Made by a program: the position numbers and the translations under genes. A stretch of 64,000 nt of DNA from JAULUH01 sp032111745 (GTDB lineage Bacteria; Chloroflexota; Anaerolineae; JAAEKA01), in assembly GCA_032111745.1 (NCBI GenBank), contig JAULUH010000280.1, forward strand, positions 1 to 64,000, given 5' to 3'. Of the stretch, positions 54,554 through 64,000 are shown one piece after another (the first letter of the stretch is position 1; each line of letters starts with the position of its first letter). Under the pieces are notes generated by a model. It was given only the letters and a program-made list of their open reading frames with translations, was not told where the DNA came from and did no database searches.

Positions 54554-57500
54554 ATGATAGCAAAGACGCTACGTGTCGTCGTGCTATTGGCTTTGGTAGT
54601 CACCAGCACGGCGCTGCCTGCTTGGGCGGCGGATCCTGCGTTGCCGGCCCCGCCGCGGCCGGATGCCGACAAGGTCATCTTCTTTGCGGCCGACGGCATG
54701 CGCCCCGACCTGATGGAGCGCTACGCCGCCGCGGGGGTGATGCCCTTCTATGCTGCGATGATGCAGCGGGGTGTAAGGGGCGACAACGGTCTGGTGCAGG
54801 CTTTCCCGCCCAACACGGGCGTGGGCTGGTACACCCTGGCTACCGGTGCCTATCCAGGGGAGCATGGTTCCACCAACAATACCTTCTTCCGCACCGGCGA
54901 TGCCTTCAACAACCGCACGGCGGCCTTTTCCAATGGCGTCCTGCAGGCTGATACCATCGCCGAGGCCGCCGAACGAGCCGGCAAGAAGGTTGTCGCCGTC
55001 GAGTGGGCCGGTGGCTCCCGGACCCAGACACCTCCGAAAGGCCCGGTCGTCGACTATCGCAATTTCTACTCCAACCGCGGCCTGTGGACCAACTGGGATG
55101 TCCCGGGCCAGCCTGCCGGTGCGAACGCTTTCGGGGTTCAGTACCAACGGTTTGATCTGGCGGATGCCGCGGGCTGGAGCAACGTACCGGCCAGCTACAG
55201 CCCGGCCAAGCAAGGCATGTTCGACCTGGGATCGTATTCGAGCGGTGGCAATCCCGTGATCGCCAACGATCAATACGACTTCTACGTCTACGACGCGACC
55301 GACGACGCGGCCGCCAACTACGACCATGTCCTGATCGTGCCCAATGCTGCAGGCAAGGACGGCAACCAGAACGTTGCCGATCTGACGGCCAAGGAGTGGG
55401 CCGACGTCAAGGTGGTGCTGGCCAATCCGGCGGGCAAGACTGGTGGCTTCTACGTCAAGGCCATGCTGTTCGCCCCCGACTTAAGCCAGTTCAGCCTGTT
55501 CTTTACCTCGGTCACGCGTGCTGTTGCTACCTGCAATGGCTGCGGCTACGCGGGAGACTTCGAGGATGACCTGAACAAGTGGTTCCCCAGCTCCACGGCG
55601 GCGGACTACGCCGTCTTCGAGTCCGGGCTGGTGGATGCGGACACCTATGCCGAGCAGGGGCTCAAGTGGAAGGACGCTCACTACGCCTACCTGCATTACA
55701 TCATTGGTACGGGTCCTGTTCCAACCGTGACCGGTGGTACCGTCAACGGCATCGGGTACAAGCCGGACCTGCTGATGATGGGCAACCCGGTCACCGACGA
55801 GTTTTCCCACATGTTCTACGGCCTGACCGTGCCCGTGGTGAACGGGCTGGTGAACCCGTACTATAACAACTACTATTCCTACGGCGAGCTCATCACACCC
55901 GAGCGGGCCGATGGCTTCCTGCGCGCAGCCTACAAGGAGGCCGACGAGACTCTGGCTTTGGGCGAGTGGCTCATGGGCGCCAACACCACCACGTTTGCCT
56001 CCTCTGACCATGGCTTCGCCGCCCAGTGGCTGGCGGTGAACGCCGGTAAGGTGCTGTTCGACGCCGGGTTGCAGTCCAGCGGTGGGACAACTCCGACGGA
56101 GGTGTTCAGCAACTGCCGTGCTGGCACAGGCACAGGCGCCATCAACCTGGCCAAGGCCTGCTGGGCCGGCGGCACCGCGCAAATCTATGTCAACCGCACG
56201 CTGCCCACGGGCACGACGTACGAGCAGGTACGCACGGCGGTTATCAATGCCTTCTCCAGCCTGTCCGACCCGGACAACCCTGGCGCGCAGGTCGTGCTGA
56301 AGATCCTGAAGAAGGAGGAGCTGCGCAACGTGGACGGCAGCGATTCGCTGCACCCCAGCCGCAGCGGCGACGTGGTGGTCGTGCTCAAGCCGCCCTATCA
56401 GTTCGACGCCGCGACGCTCGGGAAGACCATCGCCTTCTCGCAGTTCTTTGGCCAGCACGGCTACCTGCCGGAGACGGTGGACCTGGACAGCGGCATCAAC
56501 ATGCACGCCACCTTCGTGGCGGCCGGCCTGGGCATCCGGCGCATGTCGACCGTGATCTCCGGCGTGCGAGCCATCGACCTGGCGCCGACCATTGCGTTCG
56601 CCATGAACATCCCCGGTCCCTACAACGCCCGCGGCCGGATCCTCTATGAGCTGCTGCGCCGCGATGGCCTGTTCAAAGAGGCGACAATCCTGACCCTGAG
56701 CGACTTCCACGGCCAGCTGATCCCCCTCTCCCAGGCCGCCGACACCCTCCCGGCGCCCGCGACCAATCCTACCTACTCTATCGGTGGTGCGGCCTATCTG
56801 AAGCCGTGGTTCGACGTCTACCGGGCCGAGGCCAGGAGCGGGTCGATCACGGTGACTGCCGGCGACTCCGTCGGTGCCAGCCCGCCGATCTCGGCGTTCT
56901 TCGACGACAAGCCCACCATCGAGCTTCAGAACATGATGGGCCTGGACTACGACACCCTGGGCAACCACAACTTCGACTACGGCCAGGAGTACCTGCGCAC
57001 CGAGCTGATCCCACTGGCAGACTTCCGCTTCCTGGCGGCCAACCTGGTCGACGGGAACACACTCCAGCCTCCGCCGGAGTGGCAGCCGTCCATCATCCAT
57101 CGCTTCGACGGGTTTGAGCTAGGACTGGTGGGCTACACGCTGACCGAGCTGCCCACCCTGATCTTTCCTGGCTATCTCGACCCATTCGTGGTGACGGACC
57201 CGGTATCGGCCATCAACCAGGAAGCCATGAAGCTGCGCCTGCAGGGCGCGGACGCGGTGTTCGCCGTGGGCCACATCGGCGCCCAGGGCGGCACGGTGAC
57301 CAATCCGGATCCCACCAGCCCGCTGCCTGTAGTGGCGGACCAGCTCAAGGGCGTGGACGCCATCCATGGCGGCCACACTCACAGCCAGTACGTCAACCAG
57401 CGGCCCAACGGCGTCCTGCTGACCGAGGATCCCAACGCCGGCGTGCGCTTCACCCGCATCCGTATCACCGTGGAGACGCGCACGGGGCGGGTGGTCTACA

Positions 57501-58378
57501 AGACCGCTGACTGGCACAAGCCGTGGAATACCGGCGTGACGCCAGACCCGGAGATCCAGGCTGAGATCGACGCGCTGAACGCCGAGCTGGCGCCGATCTT
57601 CAGCACGATCATCGGCGACTCGACGGTGTTCATCCCGCGAGCCGACTCCTGCGGCCGGTCGGATGGGCGCCTGTGCGAGTCGCTCATCGGCGACGTGACC
57701 ACCGACTCGATGCGCCAGACTTACAGCACCGACTTCGCCATCACCAACGCCGGTGGCCTGCGGGCCGATCTCACCTGCCCAACCACGGACGTGGCCGGCG
57801 ACTTCTGCCCGCCCTATACCCCGCCCCCGTATCCCATCTCGCGCGGCCAGGTGCTGGCGGTGTTGCCCTTTGGCAATGTCGTGGCGACGCTGGCGGTCAA
57901 CGGCGCCGAGCTCAAGACCTACCTGGAGAACGGCGTCTCGTCCATGCCATCGGCTAACGGACGCTTCCCCCAGGTGTCCGGTCTGTGCTTCACCTATGAT
58001 ATCTCGCAGCCCGCCCTCAGCCGGGTGCTGGGCGCGGTGCGCCAGCAGGCAGATGGCAGCTGCACAGGTGCCCCGGTCGACCTGACCGCGGCGGCCACCT
58101 ACACGCTGGCCATCAACGACTTCATGGCCTATGGCGGCGATGGCTATCCCAACGTAGTCAATCGCATCACGACCCAGAACTTCATGGACCAGGTGCTGGC
58201 CGACTTCATCGCCGACAACACCCCGGTCAGCCCGGCCATCGAAGGCCGGATCGTCTGCACGACCTCGGGCGGTGTGGCTTGCCCGACGCCGGTCAAGGAG
58301 AGCGAGACCAGTGTGATTGGGCTGCTGGCGCCGGTCGGCACCCATCGCACCTACTGCCCCTTGATTCCGATGCGGTAA
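54554..58378 (+). CDS. Secreted nucleotide pyrophosphatase/phosphodiesterase fused to 5'-nucleotidase
   Basis: 1274 residues, exported by a Sec signal (residues 1-26, ending PAWAAD). The first module is an alkaline-phosphatase-superfamily phosphodiesterase: [12 protein letters not shown], nucleophile Thr in [20 protein letters not shown], metal sites in [13 protein letters not shown] and SSDHGF. From about residue 710 the second module is a 5'-nucleotidase: [24 protein letters not shown], and the C-terminal substrate domain with NAGGLRADL and [11 protein letters not shown]. Together they could take nucleotides or dinucleotides to nucleosides outside the cell. The C-terminus ends CPLIPMR. A strong terminator hairpin follows. 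Confidence 0.88.
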   Translation: MIAKTLRVVVLLALVVTSTALPAWAADPALPAPPRPDADKVIFFAADGMRPDLMERYAAAGVMPFYAAMMQRGVRGDNGLVQAFPPNTGVGWYTLATGAYPGEHGSTNNTFFRTGDAFNNRTAAFSNGVLQADTIAEAAERAGKKVVAVEWAGGSRTQTPPKGPVVDYRNFYSNRGLWTNWDVPGQPAGANAFGVQYQRFDLADAAGWSNVPASYSPAKQGMFDLGSYSSGGNPVIANDQYDFYVYDATDDAAANYDHVLIVPNAAGKDGNQNVADLTAKEWADVKVVLANPAGKTGGFYVKAMLFAPDLSQFSLFFTSVTRAVATCNGCGYAGDFEDDLNKWFPSSTAADYAVFESGLVDADTYAEQGLKWKDAHYAYLHYIIGTGPVPTVTGGTVNGIGYKPDLLMMGNPVTDEFSHMFYGLTVPVVNGLVNPYYNNYYSYGELITPERADGFLRAAYKEADETLALGEWLMGANTTTFASSDHGFAAQWLAVNAGKVLFDAGLQSSGGTTPTEVFSNCRAGTGTGAINLAKACWAGGTAQIYVNRTLPTGTTYEQVRTAVINAFSSLSDPDNPGAQVVLKILKKEELRNVDGSDSLHPSRSGDVVVVLKPPYQFDAATLGKTIAFSQFFGQHGYLPETVDLDSGINMHATFVAAGLGIRRMSTVISGVRAIDLAPTIAFAMNIPGPYNARGRILYELLRRDGLFKEATILTLSDFHGQLIPLSQAADTLPAPATNPTYSIGGAAYLKPWFDVYRAEARSGSITVTAGDSVGASPPISAFFDDKPTIELQNMMGLDYDTLGNHNFDYGQEYLRTELIPLADFRFLAANLVDGNTLQPPPEWQPSIIHRFDGFELGLVGYTLTELPTLIFPGYLDPFVVTDPVSAINQEAMKLRLQGADAVFAVGHIGAQGGTVTNPDPTSPLPVVADQLKGVDAIHGGHTHSQYVNQRPNGVLLTEDPNAGVRFTRIRITVETRTGRVVYKTADWHKPWNTGVTPDPEIQAEIDALNAELAPIFSTIIGDSTVFIPRADSCGRSDGRLCESLIGDVTTDSMRQTYSTDFAITNAGGLRADLTCPTTDVAGDFCPPYTPPPYPISRGQVLAVLPFGNVVATLAVNGAELKTYLENGVSSMPSANGRFPQVSGLCFTYDISQPALSRVLGAVRQQADGSCTGAPVDLTAAATYTLAINDFMAYGGDGYPNVVNRITTQNFMDQVLADFIADNTPVSPAIEGRIVCTTSGGVACPTPVKESETSVIGLLAPVGTHRTYCPLIPMR

Positions 58379-58393
58379 CCCCTAGGGCAAGTG

Positions 58394-58425
58394 ACGGGGC
58401 TGTCCGCAGCCTGGGACAGCCCCGT
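58394..58425. terminator. 12-bp hairpin after the phosphodiesterase-nucleotidase gene
   Basis: ACGGGGCTGTCC (58394-58405) pairs perfectly with GGACAGCCCCGT (58414-58425), eight-base loop. Nearly the same stem recurs at 62817-62844. Confidence 0.75.
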
Positions 58426-58451
58426 TAGCCTTCTAGCCGATCTGTGGAAAG

Positions 58452-58473
58452 AGACGCCCCGCGCGGGGCGTCT
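58452..58473. terminator. 22-bp perfect palindrome after the YpdA-like gene
   Basis: AGACGCCCC-GCGC-GGGGCGTCT directly abuts the stop of the minus-strand flavoprotein gene, followed on that strand by CTTTCC. Likely its terminator, opposite to the one at 58394. Confidence 0.75.
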
Positions 58474-59565
58474 TCAATTCGCCTCGATGGCCTCCACGGG
58501 GAGGTCGTACTGGCGGGCGGAAATGGTACCCAGGCGGTCCGGCCAGCGCCCCGTGATCGCCTTGACAATGCGGCCGGCGTGGACGTGCGTGTTCTCGATG
58601 AACAGGGTGTAGCGGGGCTGGCGCTCGCCGGCCGCTGCGGTGCCGGCCACGTAGAGGCCGGGCACGTTGGTCTCCATGGTGGCAGGATCGTACTGCGGCG
58701 CACGCGCCGGGCCGGCCAGGGCCACGCCGGCCATCTCAAACAGGCGCATGTCGGCCGCGAAGCCGGTGAGCAGCAACACGAAATCGGCCGGCTGGGCAAA
58801 GCGCTGTCCCGTGAGGGTGCCGTCCTCATCCACACGCTCGAGCACCACGTGATCGGGGGCAATGGCCACGGGCACGGTGCGCGGCAGGAAGCCGATGGTT
58901 CCCAGCTCGATCTGGGCCTGCAGATCGGGCAGGATCCAGTGCTTGACGCTGCGCGTGTCGAACTGGTCACGGCGATAGCTCATGGTCACCCGGGCGCCGC
59001 CACGCCAGCACCGTAGCGCGGCCTCGGCTGCGGAGTTGCGGCCGCCCACCACCAGCAGTCGCTTGCGGAAGTAGGGATGGACATCCTGGAAGTAGTGGCT
59101 GACGTGGGGCAGGTCCTCGCCCGGGATGTTGAGCCGGTTGGGCCGATGCATATCGCCACTGGCCAGGACGACGCGGCGGGCCAGGGTGAGGCGCGGGCCG
59201 GCTGCAGGTGCTGTGCGCAACAGGAAGCCGTCGTCGCTTTGCTCGATGCCCACCACTGGCTCGTAGGTGCGCACCGGCAGGTCGAACTGCTCGACGATGC
59301 CCCGCAGGTAGGCCAGGTACTCCTCGCCCGTAGTGCGCTGTTGCGTGGTGCTCTGGATGGGCACGCCTGCGATCTCGATGCGCTCGGTGGTGCTAAAGAA
59401 CTGGGTGTTGCGGGGCCACCACGACATGGTGTAGCCGATTTGCCTGGCCTCGAAGTGGAGGTAGTCGACGCCGGCCAGCTTCAGGTTCACGGCCAACTCG
59501 ATGCCAATAGGCCCGGCGCCGACAATGGCGACGTAGGTGGTCTGGGTGTCAATGGGAACGGTCAT
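58474..59565 (-). CDS. YpdA/Bdr-like FAD-dependent pyridine nucleotide oxidoreductase
   Basis: 363-residue flavoprotein. FAD site [23 protein letters not shown](P)H site [20 protein letters not shown], and the YpdA-like [15 protein letters not shown] and [20 protein letters not shown] blocks. In YpdA the partner is bacillithiol disulfide. No redox-active CxxC is seen here, in keeping with that family. Bacillithiol use in this organism is not shown; another low-molecular thiol is possible. Start ATG 59565 is supported by the family N-terminus. Confidence 0.85.
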   Translation of the reverse strand: MTVPIDTQTTYVAIVGAGPIGIELAVNLKLAGVDYLHFEARQIGYTMSWWPRNTQFFSTTERIEIAGVPIQSTTQQRTTGEEYLAYLRGIVEQFDLPVRTYEPVVGIEQSDDGFLLRTAPAAGPRLTLARRVVLASGDMHRPNRLNIPGEDLPHVSHYFQDVHPYFRKRLLVVGGRNSAAEAALRCWRGGARVTMSYRRDQFDTRSVKHWILPDLQAQIELGTIGFLPRTVPVAIAPDHVVLERVDEDGTLTGQRFAQPADFVLLLTGFAADMRLFEMAGVALAGPARAPQYDPATMETNVPGLYVAGTAAAGERQPRYTLFIENTHVHAGRIVKAITGRWPDRLGTISARQYDLPVEAIEAN

Positions 59566-59610
59566 GATATCTGGTCCTGAGAATAGTGTGGGCTGCTAGA
59601 CTCGCGGGCG

Positions 59611-62600
59611 TTATGCCAGGGGCTGCCAGGCATCGACCTGGAACCATCCGGTACCCCATTCGTCGGTCAGCCAGCGACCGCGCAGGAGGTGAGGCTGCCA
59701 GGAAGGGGGCGCCTTGACATCTTCAGGGCCGGCTGCCACTACGAAGGCGTCGCCGTCGCCAATGAACACGCCACGCCCGCCGGTCCAGCCTGGCAAACGC
59801 ACAGCGGCCACCACGAGCGGCCGCTGTGGCTCCGCAGGAAGCGCTCGCAACGGGGCGGTCGCCGGCAGACTGTCCCGGACCAGGTCCAGGGGGTGCACGC
59901 TGACCGGCTGGCCCAACACGAACTGCTCCCAGGCCAGGCGCTGGGCGGCCGGCTCGGGGGGCACCGCCTCACCGGCGAAGTCGAACGCCGTCTGGCCTGT
60001 GCTGCCGGCACGAATGATCTCCTTGGCCACGGCCAGCAGGCCGGCCCGGCTATCCCCGAGGCCATCCAGCGCACCGCATTGGATCAGGTGGGCAGTCTCC
60101 TTGGGCTGCAAAGGCACCCGGTTGAGAAGATCGCGCAGGCTCATGAACGGCGCGCGGCGGCGCTGCCCAAGGATGGCCTGCACAGAGGCCCGGCGCATAT
60201 CCCGGACCTGGCCTAGGCCCATCCAAAGCGTGGATGGCGCAGGGTCTACAGGGGCCTGCTCCCGGCTCTCGGAGCGCGAGGATCCTGGCTGCAGGGTGAA
60301 CTTGCGGCCACTGTGGTTGATATGGGGCGGGCGCACGGCGATGCCGAGGCGCACGGCCTCGGCCATGTAGATGGCGGGATGGTGAAAGCCGCCCCAGCCG
60401 CCCAGGCGCGCGGCCAGAAAGGCCGCGGGCCAGTGGGCCTTGAGATAGGCCGACCGGTAGCTGACGTCGGCGTAGGCCGTGGCGTGCCCCTGGTTGAATC
60501 CGTATCCCGCGAAGGGCAGCACCTGGTCCCACAGGGCGCGCGCCTGCTGCTCGTTCAGGCCGGGGCCTGCCGGCGGCCGTCGCAGGCAGCCGGCCACGAA
60601 CACCGCCTGCAGTGCCTCCATCTCAGCGCGGCCGAAGTGGCTCATGCCGCGGCGCAGGTGGTCGGCCTGCTCCCAGGTCAGCCCGGCGACCTCGCGGGCC
60701 AGGCGCAGGATCTGTTCCTGGAAGATCAACACGCCTTTTGTTTTACCCAGGATTGGCTTCAGGGCCGGATGAAGGAAGGTTACCTCTTCCTGGCCCCGAT
60801 AGCGGCGCACGAAGCTGCGGGCCATGCCGCCCATGGCGGGTCCCGGCTTGAAGAAGGCGTTGGCCACGGCCAGGTCCTGCACGGTGCGAGCCTGGAGCTG
60901 GCGCAGGGTGCGCTGAGCACCGGCTGACTCGCATTGGAACACCCCTATGGTATCGCCACAGGCCAACATGTCCCCCGTCAGCGTATCGTCCAACGGGATG
61001 CGATCCAGATGAAAGCCCGCGTCGTAGTGGCGCCGCACCAGCTGGGCAGTGTCGGCCAGGACGGTGAGGGCTCGAATGCCCAGGAGGTCGAGCTTGGGCA
61101 GCCCGATGGCCTCCACGCCCTCAGCGTCGAACTGGGTGATCAAGAACCCCTTGGCCGTCCATTGGACGGGGACGATGTCGGTCAGTGGGCCCGGCGTGAT
61201 GACCAGGCCTCCGGGGTGCACGCTGAGATGGTGCGGCTGGCCCACCAGGGGTGCTGCATCCAGGAGGACCTGGCGTAGCCGCAGGTCGTCGACCTCCGTG
61301 GCGACGTCCTCTACGGTCTTGCGCGAGCGGCGCCGAGGGTCGGGATGCCACCCGCCCGGCAGGAGTTTGATCAAAGCCTCGGTGCTCGCCTCGTCCAGCC
61401 CATAGGCCTTGGCGACCTCGCGCACGGCCGACTTGGGCCGCATGGTGCTCACCGTGGAGACCAGCGCCACCTGGGGCTCGCCAGCGCCGTCATAGACTTG
61501 GCGCACGTGTTCCAGGACCTCATCCCGTCGCCGGCTGCAGAAGTCCAGGTCAATATCCGGCGGATTGGCGCGCGCGGGGTTGAGGAACCGCTCGAACAGC
61601 AGGTCGTGTGCAATGGGGTCGACCGTGGTGATGCCGGTGCAGTAGGCCACCAGGGAGTTGGCCACGCTGCCGCGCGTGCTGACCGGGATGTCGTGGTTCC
61701 TGGCGAAACGCACGATGCCAGCTACCACCAGAAAGAGCGGCGAATAGCCATGGGCAGCGATAGCCGCGAGCTCTGCCTGCAGGCGCTGGTGCACAACAGG
61801 CTGGGGAGCGTCGCCGAAGCGGGCCTGCAGTCCGGCCGCGGCCTCCTCGGCCAGGGCCGCGTCGGGTGTGGCGCCGGCGGGCAGTTGGAGAGCTGGCCAG
61901 ATTGGCCGGCCGTCGGGCAGGGCCGGTCCACAACGCCCGGCCACCTCAGCAGCGGCGGCCACGGCACCGGGCAGGGCCGCGAAACGGCGCGCCACTTCGG
62001 TCGATGGCAGCCAGTGCAGGGTGACCCCAGGGTCGCCCTGGTCGGGCAGGGCGCTGGCAGGCACCTGGTCCAGCCGGCAATTCTGGTCGATGGCGGCCAG
62101 CAGGCGCAGGCGGGCACCATCGGCCGGGGCCAGGCCATAGACAGGTTGCACGGCCACGGCTGGAAGGCCCAGGTGGTGCCCCAGTTGCTGCACCTGTTGG
62201 GCCAGGGCCACGTCAGCCGCCTGGTGGATCTCCAGGGCCAGGTAGGCTCGATCGCCGAAGATAGCGGCCGAGCGAGCCGCCAACCGGCGCGCAGTTTGGT
62301 CGTCGCCCCGGCGCAGGAAATGCTCAAGATGGCTGCGCCGGCCACCGGCCAGGCACAGCAGTCCATCGCTATGCGTGGCCAACACATCCCAGGGTAGGCC
62401 CTGCCGGGCCAGGGTCTCCCGTTGCGGCTGGCCCTGGATCAAAGAGGATATCCGGCACAGGGAGCGATAGCCGGCGGGATCCATGGACAGCAGCACCACC
62501 TGGTCAGACCCTGGCGCGCCCAGAGCGGCCAGATCGCCCGCTGGGGCTACCGTGGCCACCATGCCCAGGATGGGAAGGATTCCCGCAGCCTGGCAGGCCC

Positions 62601-62775
62601 TGCTGAAGGCAACGGCTCCATACAGGGTATTGGTGTCGGTGAGGGCCAGGCGGGCCAGGCCCTGAGCAGCGGCGCGCGCCACCAGGTCCGCGACCGCGGC
62701 GGTGCCACCAAGTAGCGTATAGTGCGAGTGTACGTGCAGATGGGTGAAACCATCAGGCGTCAAATCGCTGCCCAT
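59611..62775 (-). CDS. DNA polymerase III alpha subunit-like (DnaE-type, possibly error-prone)
   Basis: C-family polymerase of 1054 residues. PHP domain at the start (HLHVHSHYTLLGG, 12-24), palm with STRGSVANSLVAYC (366-379) and the catalytic PDIDLDF (406-412), then the fingers (ICQ-like FQEQILRLAREVAGLTWEQA, FNQGHATAYADVSYRSAYLK), and a helix-hairpin-helix. The C-terminal OB region is short and the usual tau-binding tail is missing, so the length fits DnaE2/ImuC as well as a compact DnaE. No imuA or imuB lies nearby. The start ATG 62775 has no ribosome site and nearly coincides with the predicted transcription start. Confidence 0.87.
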   Translation of the reverse strand: MGSDLTPDGFTHLHVHSHYTLLGGTAAVADLVARAAAQGLARLALTDTNTLYGAVAFSRACQAAGILPILGMVATVAPAGDLAALGAPGSDQVVLLSMDPAGYRSLCRISSLIQGQPQRETLARQGLPWDVLATHSDGLLCLAGGRRSHLEHFLRRGDDQTARRLAARSAAIFGDRAYLALEIHQAADVALAQQVQQLGHHLGLPAVAVQPVYGLAPADGARLRLLAAIDQNCRLDQVPASALPDQGDPGVTLHWLPSTEVARRFAALPGAVAAAAEVAGRCGPALPDGRPIWPALQLPAGATPDAALAEEAAAGLQARFGDAPQPVVHQRLQAELAAIAAHGYSPLFLVVAGIVRFARNHDIPVSTRGSVANSLVAYCTGITTVDPIAHDLLFERFLNPARANPPDIDLDFCSRRRDEVLEHVRQVYDGAGEPQVALVSTVSTMRPKSAVREVAKAYGLDEASTEALIKLLPGGWHPDPRRRSRKTVEDVATEVDDLRLRQVLLDAAPLVGQPHHLSVHPGGLVITPGPLTDIVPVQWTAKGFLITQFDAEGVEAIGLPKLDLLGIRALTVLADTAQLVRRHYDAGFHLDRIPLDDTLTGDMLACGDTIGVFQCESAGAQRTLRQLQARTVQDLAVANAFFKPGPAMGGMARSFVRRYRGQEEVTFLHPALKPILGKTKGVLIFQEQILRLAREVAGLTWEQADHLRRGMSHFGRAEMEALQAVFVAGCLRRPPAGPGLNEQQARALWDQVLPFAGYGFNQGHATAYADVSYRSAYLKAHWPAAFLAARLGGWGGFHHPAIYMAEAVRLGIAVRPPHINHSGRKFTLQPGSSRSESREQAPVDPAPSTLWMGLGQVRDMRRASVQAILGQRRRAPFMSLRDLLNRVPLQPKETAHLIQCGALDGLGDSRAGLLAVAKEIIRAGSTGQTAFDFAGEAVPPEPAAQRLAWEQFVLGQPVSVHPLDLVRDSLPATAPLRALPAEPQRPLVVAAVRLPGWTGGRGVFIGDGDAFVVAAGPEDVKAPPSWQPHLLRGRWLTDEWGTGWFQVDAWQPLA

Positions 62776-62781
62776 GCGCCC

Positions 62782-62810
62782 ATTGTACCCCCTTGGCCGG
62801 GATTGGGGAA
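62782..62810 (-). promoter_or_regulatory. Promoter of the polymerase gene, possibly leaderless
   Basis: Minus strand: -10 TACAAT (62787-62782), 17-base spacer, weak -35 TTCCCC (62810-62805). Transcription would start at or next to the ATG at 62775. Confidence 0.45.
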
Positions 62811-62816
62811 AGACAA

Positions 62817-62844
62817 AGGGGCTGTCTCGCCCGGGACAGCCCCT
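62817..62844. terminator. 10-bp hairpin after the carotenoid desaturase gene
   Basis: AGGGGCTGTC (62817-62826) pairs with GACAGCCCCT (62835-62844). Same stem as the hairpin at 58394. Confidence 0.7.
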
Positions 62845-62873
62845 CAAAGCCTTGGTCTGATGAGAAGGGGCGG

Positions 62874-64000
62874 CTAGGCCTTGCCGATCAACTTGCTGGC
62901 GATGCTGGCAGAGGCCAGCACACCGGGCACCCCGGCCCCGGGGTGAGTGCCGGCGCCGACGAAATAGAGGTTGGCGAAGTCCTCAGAGCGGTTGTGCGGC
63001 CGGAACCAGGCCGACTGCAGCAGGGTAGGCTCAATGGAGAAGGCCGCGCCCAGGTGGCTGTTCAGGGTGTTCTGGAAGTGCCGCGGGTCGATGACGTGCT
63101 CGGCCACGACATTGGCCTGCAGGTCAGGCAGGTAGTTGTCCTCCAGAAATTGCATGATGGCGTCTCGGTAGGGTTTGGCCTGCACGGTCCAGTCGACGTT
63201 GGCCCGCAGGTGGGGTACCACGGAAAGCACGTAGAACGCCTCGTGGCCGGGCGGCGCCATGGATGGGTCGGTCAGGCTAGGCACGTGCAGGTAGAGGGAG
63301 AAATCCTCCGGCAGGTAGCTATGGGCGAAGATCCGGCGCAGCAGGCCCTTGTACTCCTGGCTCAAGATGATGTTGTGGTGGGCCAGGTTGGCGGTGTCAT
63401 AGCGGCGCTTGGTGCCGAAATAGATCACAAACAGCGACTCGCTGTAGCTCTTGCGTTTGACCCAGGCGTCGCTGTTCTTGCGTCGGTAGCGGGCAGGGAT
63501 CATGTTCAAGTAGGTGAAGGCCACGTCGGCGTTGGAGACCACGATATCGGCCGGCAGCTCAGTGCCATCCACCAGGCGCACACCGGTGGCGCGGCGGGTG
63601 CGCTCGTCGATCAGGATCTCCTGCACCTCGCTGTTGACCCGAAGCTCACCGCCTGCCTCGGTAAAAAGCCGGCCCATGCCGGCGATCACGGCGCCGGTGC
63701 CGCCCATGGCGTAGTGGACGCCCCACTGGCGCTGCAGATAGTCGATCAGCACGTAGAGCGAAGGCGCGCTCAAGGGGTTGCCGCCGATCAGCAACGGGTG
63801 GAAGGAAAAACAGCGCCGCAGGAAATCGTCCTTGATAAACTTGGAGACGTAGCCGTAGACCGAGCGGTAGCTCTGCAACCGCACCAGGTCGGGTGCGACA
63901 CGCAGCATGTCCCTTACATGGAGGAAAGGCGACTCGATCAACGGCATCCCGGTCTCAAAGATCTCCTTGGTGGTGGCGTAGAAGCGCGTGTAGCCGTCCT
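62874..64000 (-). CDS. Phytoene desaturase/CrtI-family FAD oxidoreductase, 5'-truncated by window edge
   Basis: Flavin-dependent amine-oxidase-fold enzyme of the carotenoid desaturase group. Blocks seen are [60 protein letters not shown] and the C-terminal FAD-contact [20 protein letters not shown] with ASIASKLIG. The frame runs off the right edge, so the N-terminal Rossmann motif is missing and the substrate (phytoene, or a related C30/C40 chain) cannot be set. A hairpin follows its stop. At least 375 residues are visible. Confidence 0.9.
   Translation of the reverse strand, partial: DGYTRFYATTKEIFETGMPLIESPFLHVRDMLRVAPDLVRLQSYRSVYGYVSKFIKDDFLRRCFSFHPLLIGGNPLSAPSLYVLIDYLQRQWGVHYAMGGTGAVIAGMGRLFTEAGGELRVNSEVQEILIDERTRRATGVRLVDGTELPADIVVSNADVAFTYLNMIPARYRRKNSDAWVKRKSYSESLFVIYFGTKRRYDTANLAHHNIILSQEYKGLLRRIFAHSYLPEDFSLYLHVPSLTDPSMAPPGHEAFYVLSVVPHLRANVDWTVQAKPYRDAIMQFLEDNYLPDLQANVVAEHVIDPRHFQNTLNSHLGAAFSIEPTLLQSAWFRPHNRSEDFANLYFVGAGTHPGAGVPGVLASASIASKLIGKA

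Noticed and set aside
59611..62775. An ImuABC mutagenesis cassette
   Set aside because: Only the polymerase is present; neighbours are a flavoprotein and a carotenoid enzyme, with no imuA or imuB.

Overview
The window is high-GC bacterial DNA with classic housekeeping genes in familiar groupings: rpsF-ssb-rpsR, rpsP-khpA-rimM and dprA-topA-xerC. Several features point to the Chloroflexota (Anaerolineae/Caldilineae-like): DUF5679 zinc ribbons fused to topoisomerase I, a one-chain aconitase X, DUF937, DUF3052 and CBU_0592-type small proteins, and lipoprotein sugar binders without a local ATPase. This placement is inference from gene content. Promoters are sigma70-like; 10 of 16 candidates have an extended TGn -10 element.

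Layout. 1-643: 5' part of folC (minus). 1145-7209: a plus-strand sugar operon (L-rhamnose isomerase, lipoprotein binding protein, two permeases, EthD-like protein, ribokinase-type kinase). 7381-14827: a minus-strand bacterial microcompartment (BMC) operon of eleven genes. Read 5' to 3' it is lepB, RpiB-like isomerase, DeoC aldolase, a small CxxC protein, stacked BMC-T, BMC-H, inorganic pyrophosphatase, metallo-beta-lactamase-fold hydrolase, BMC-P, PduP-type aldehyde dehydrogenase, BMC-T. The aldehyde dehydrogenase is cut by an assembly gap at 9051-9060. 14984-18771: divergent thiolase, then an inositol-phosphatase-like protein and two alpha/beta hydrolases. 18972-21454: rpsF-ssb-rpsR-foldase. 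21689-24905: rel and a DUF937 protein (minus). 25095-35431: tRNA-Arg(TCG), an LCP protein, small conserved proteins, aconitase X, a lone solute-binding protein, tex and dGTPase. 35565-43511: minus-strand block with xerC, topA, dprA, rimM, khpA, rpsP and a NUDIX hydrolase. 43761-54070: ornithine aminotransferase, mutY, DUF362 protein, alcohol dehydrogenase, lipoprotein, aldo/keto reductase, and a rhodanese-SulP pair. 54554-64000: a 1274-residue secreted nucleotide pyrophosphatase/5'-nucleotidase fusion, a YpdA-like flavoprotein, a DnaE-type polymerase and a partial carotenoid desaturase.

How it works together. The BMC operon looks like a sugar-phosphate-using metabolosome. DeoC would split deoxyribose-5-phosphate into acetaldehyde and glyceraldehyde-3-phosphate inside the shell, and the PduP-type enzyme would turn acetaldehyde into acetyl-CoA. 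DeoC, the RpiB-like protein and PduP all start with amphipathic helices of the encapsulation-peptide type. The usual PduL phosphotransacylase and alcohol dehydrogenase are absent from the operon. A lumenal hydrolase and the divergent thiolase are possible substitutes for CoA recycling. The convergent sugar operon supplies an importer and a PfkB kinase that could feed it.

The window is also rich in long, near-perfect intergenic palindromes, often at convergent gene ends.
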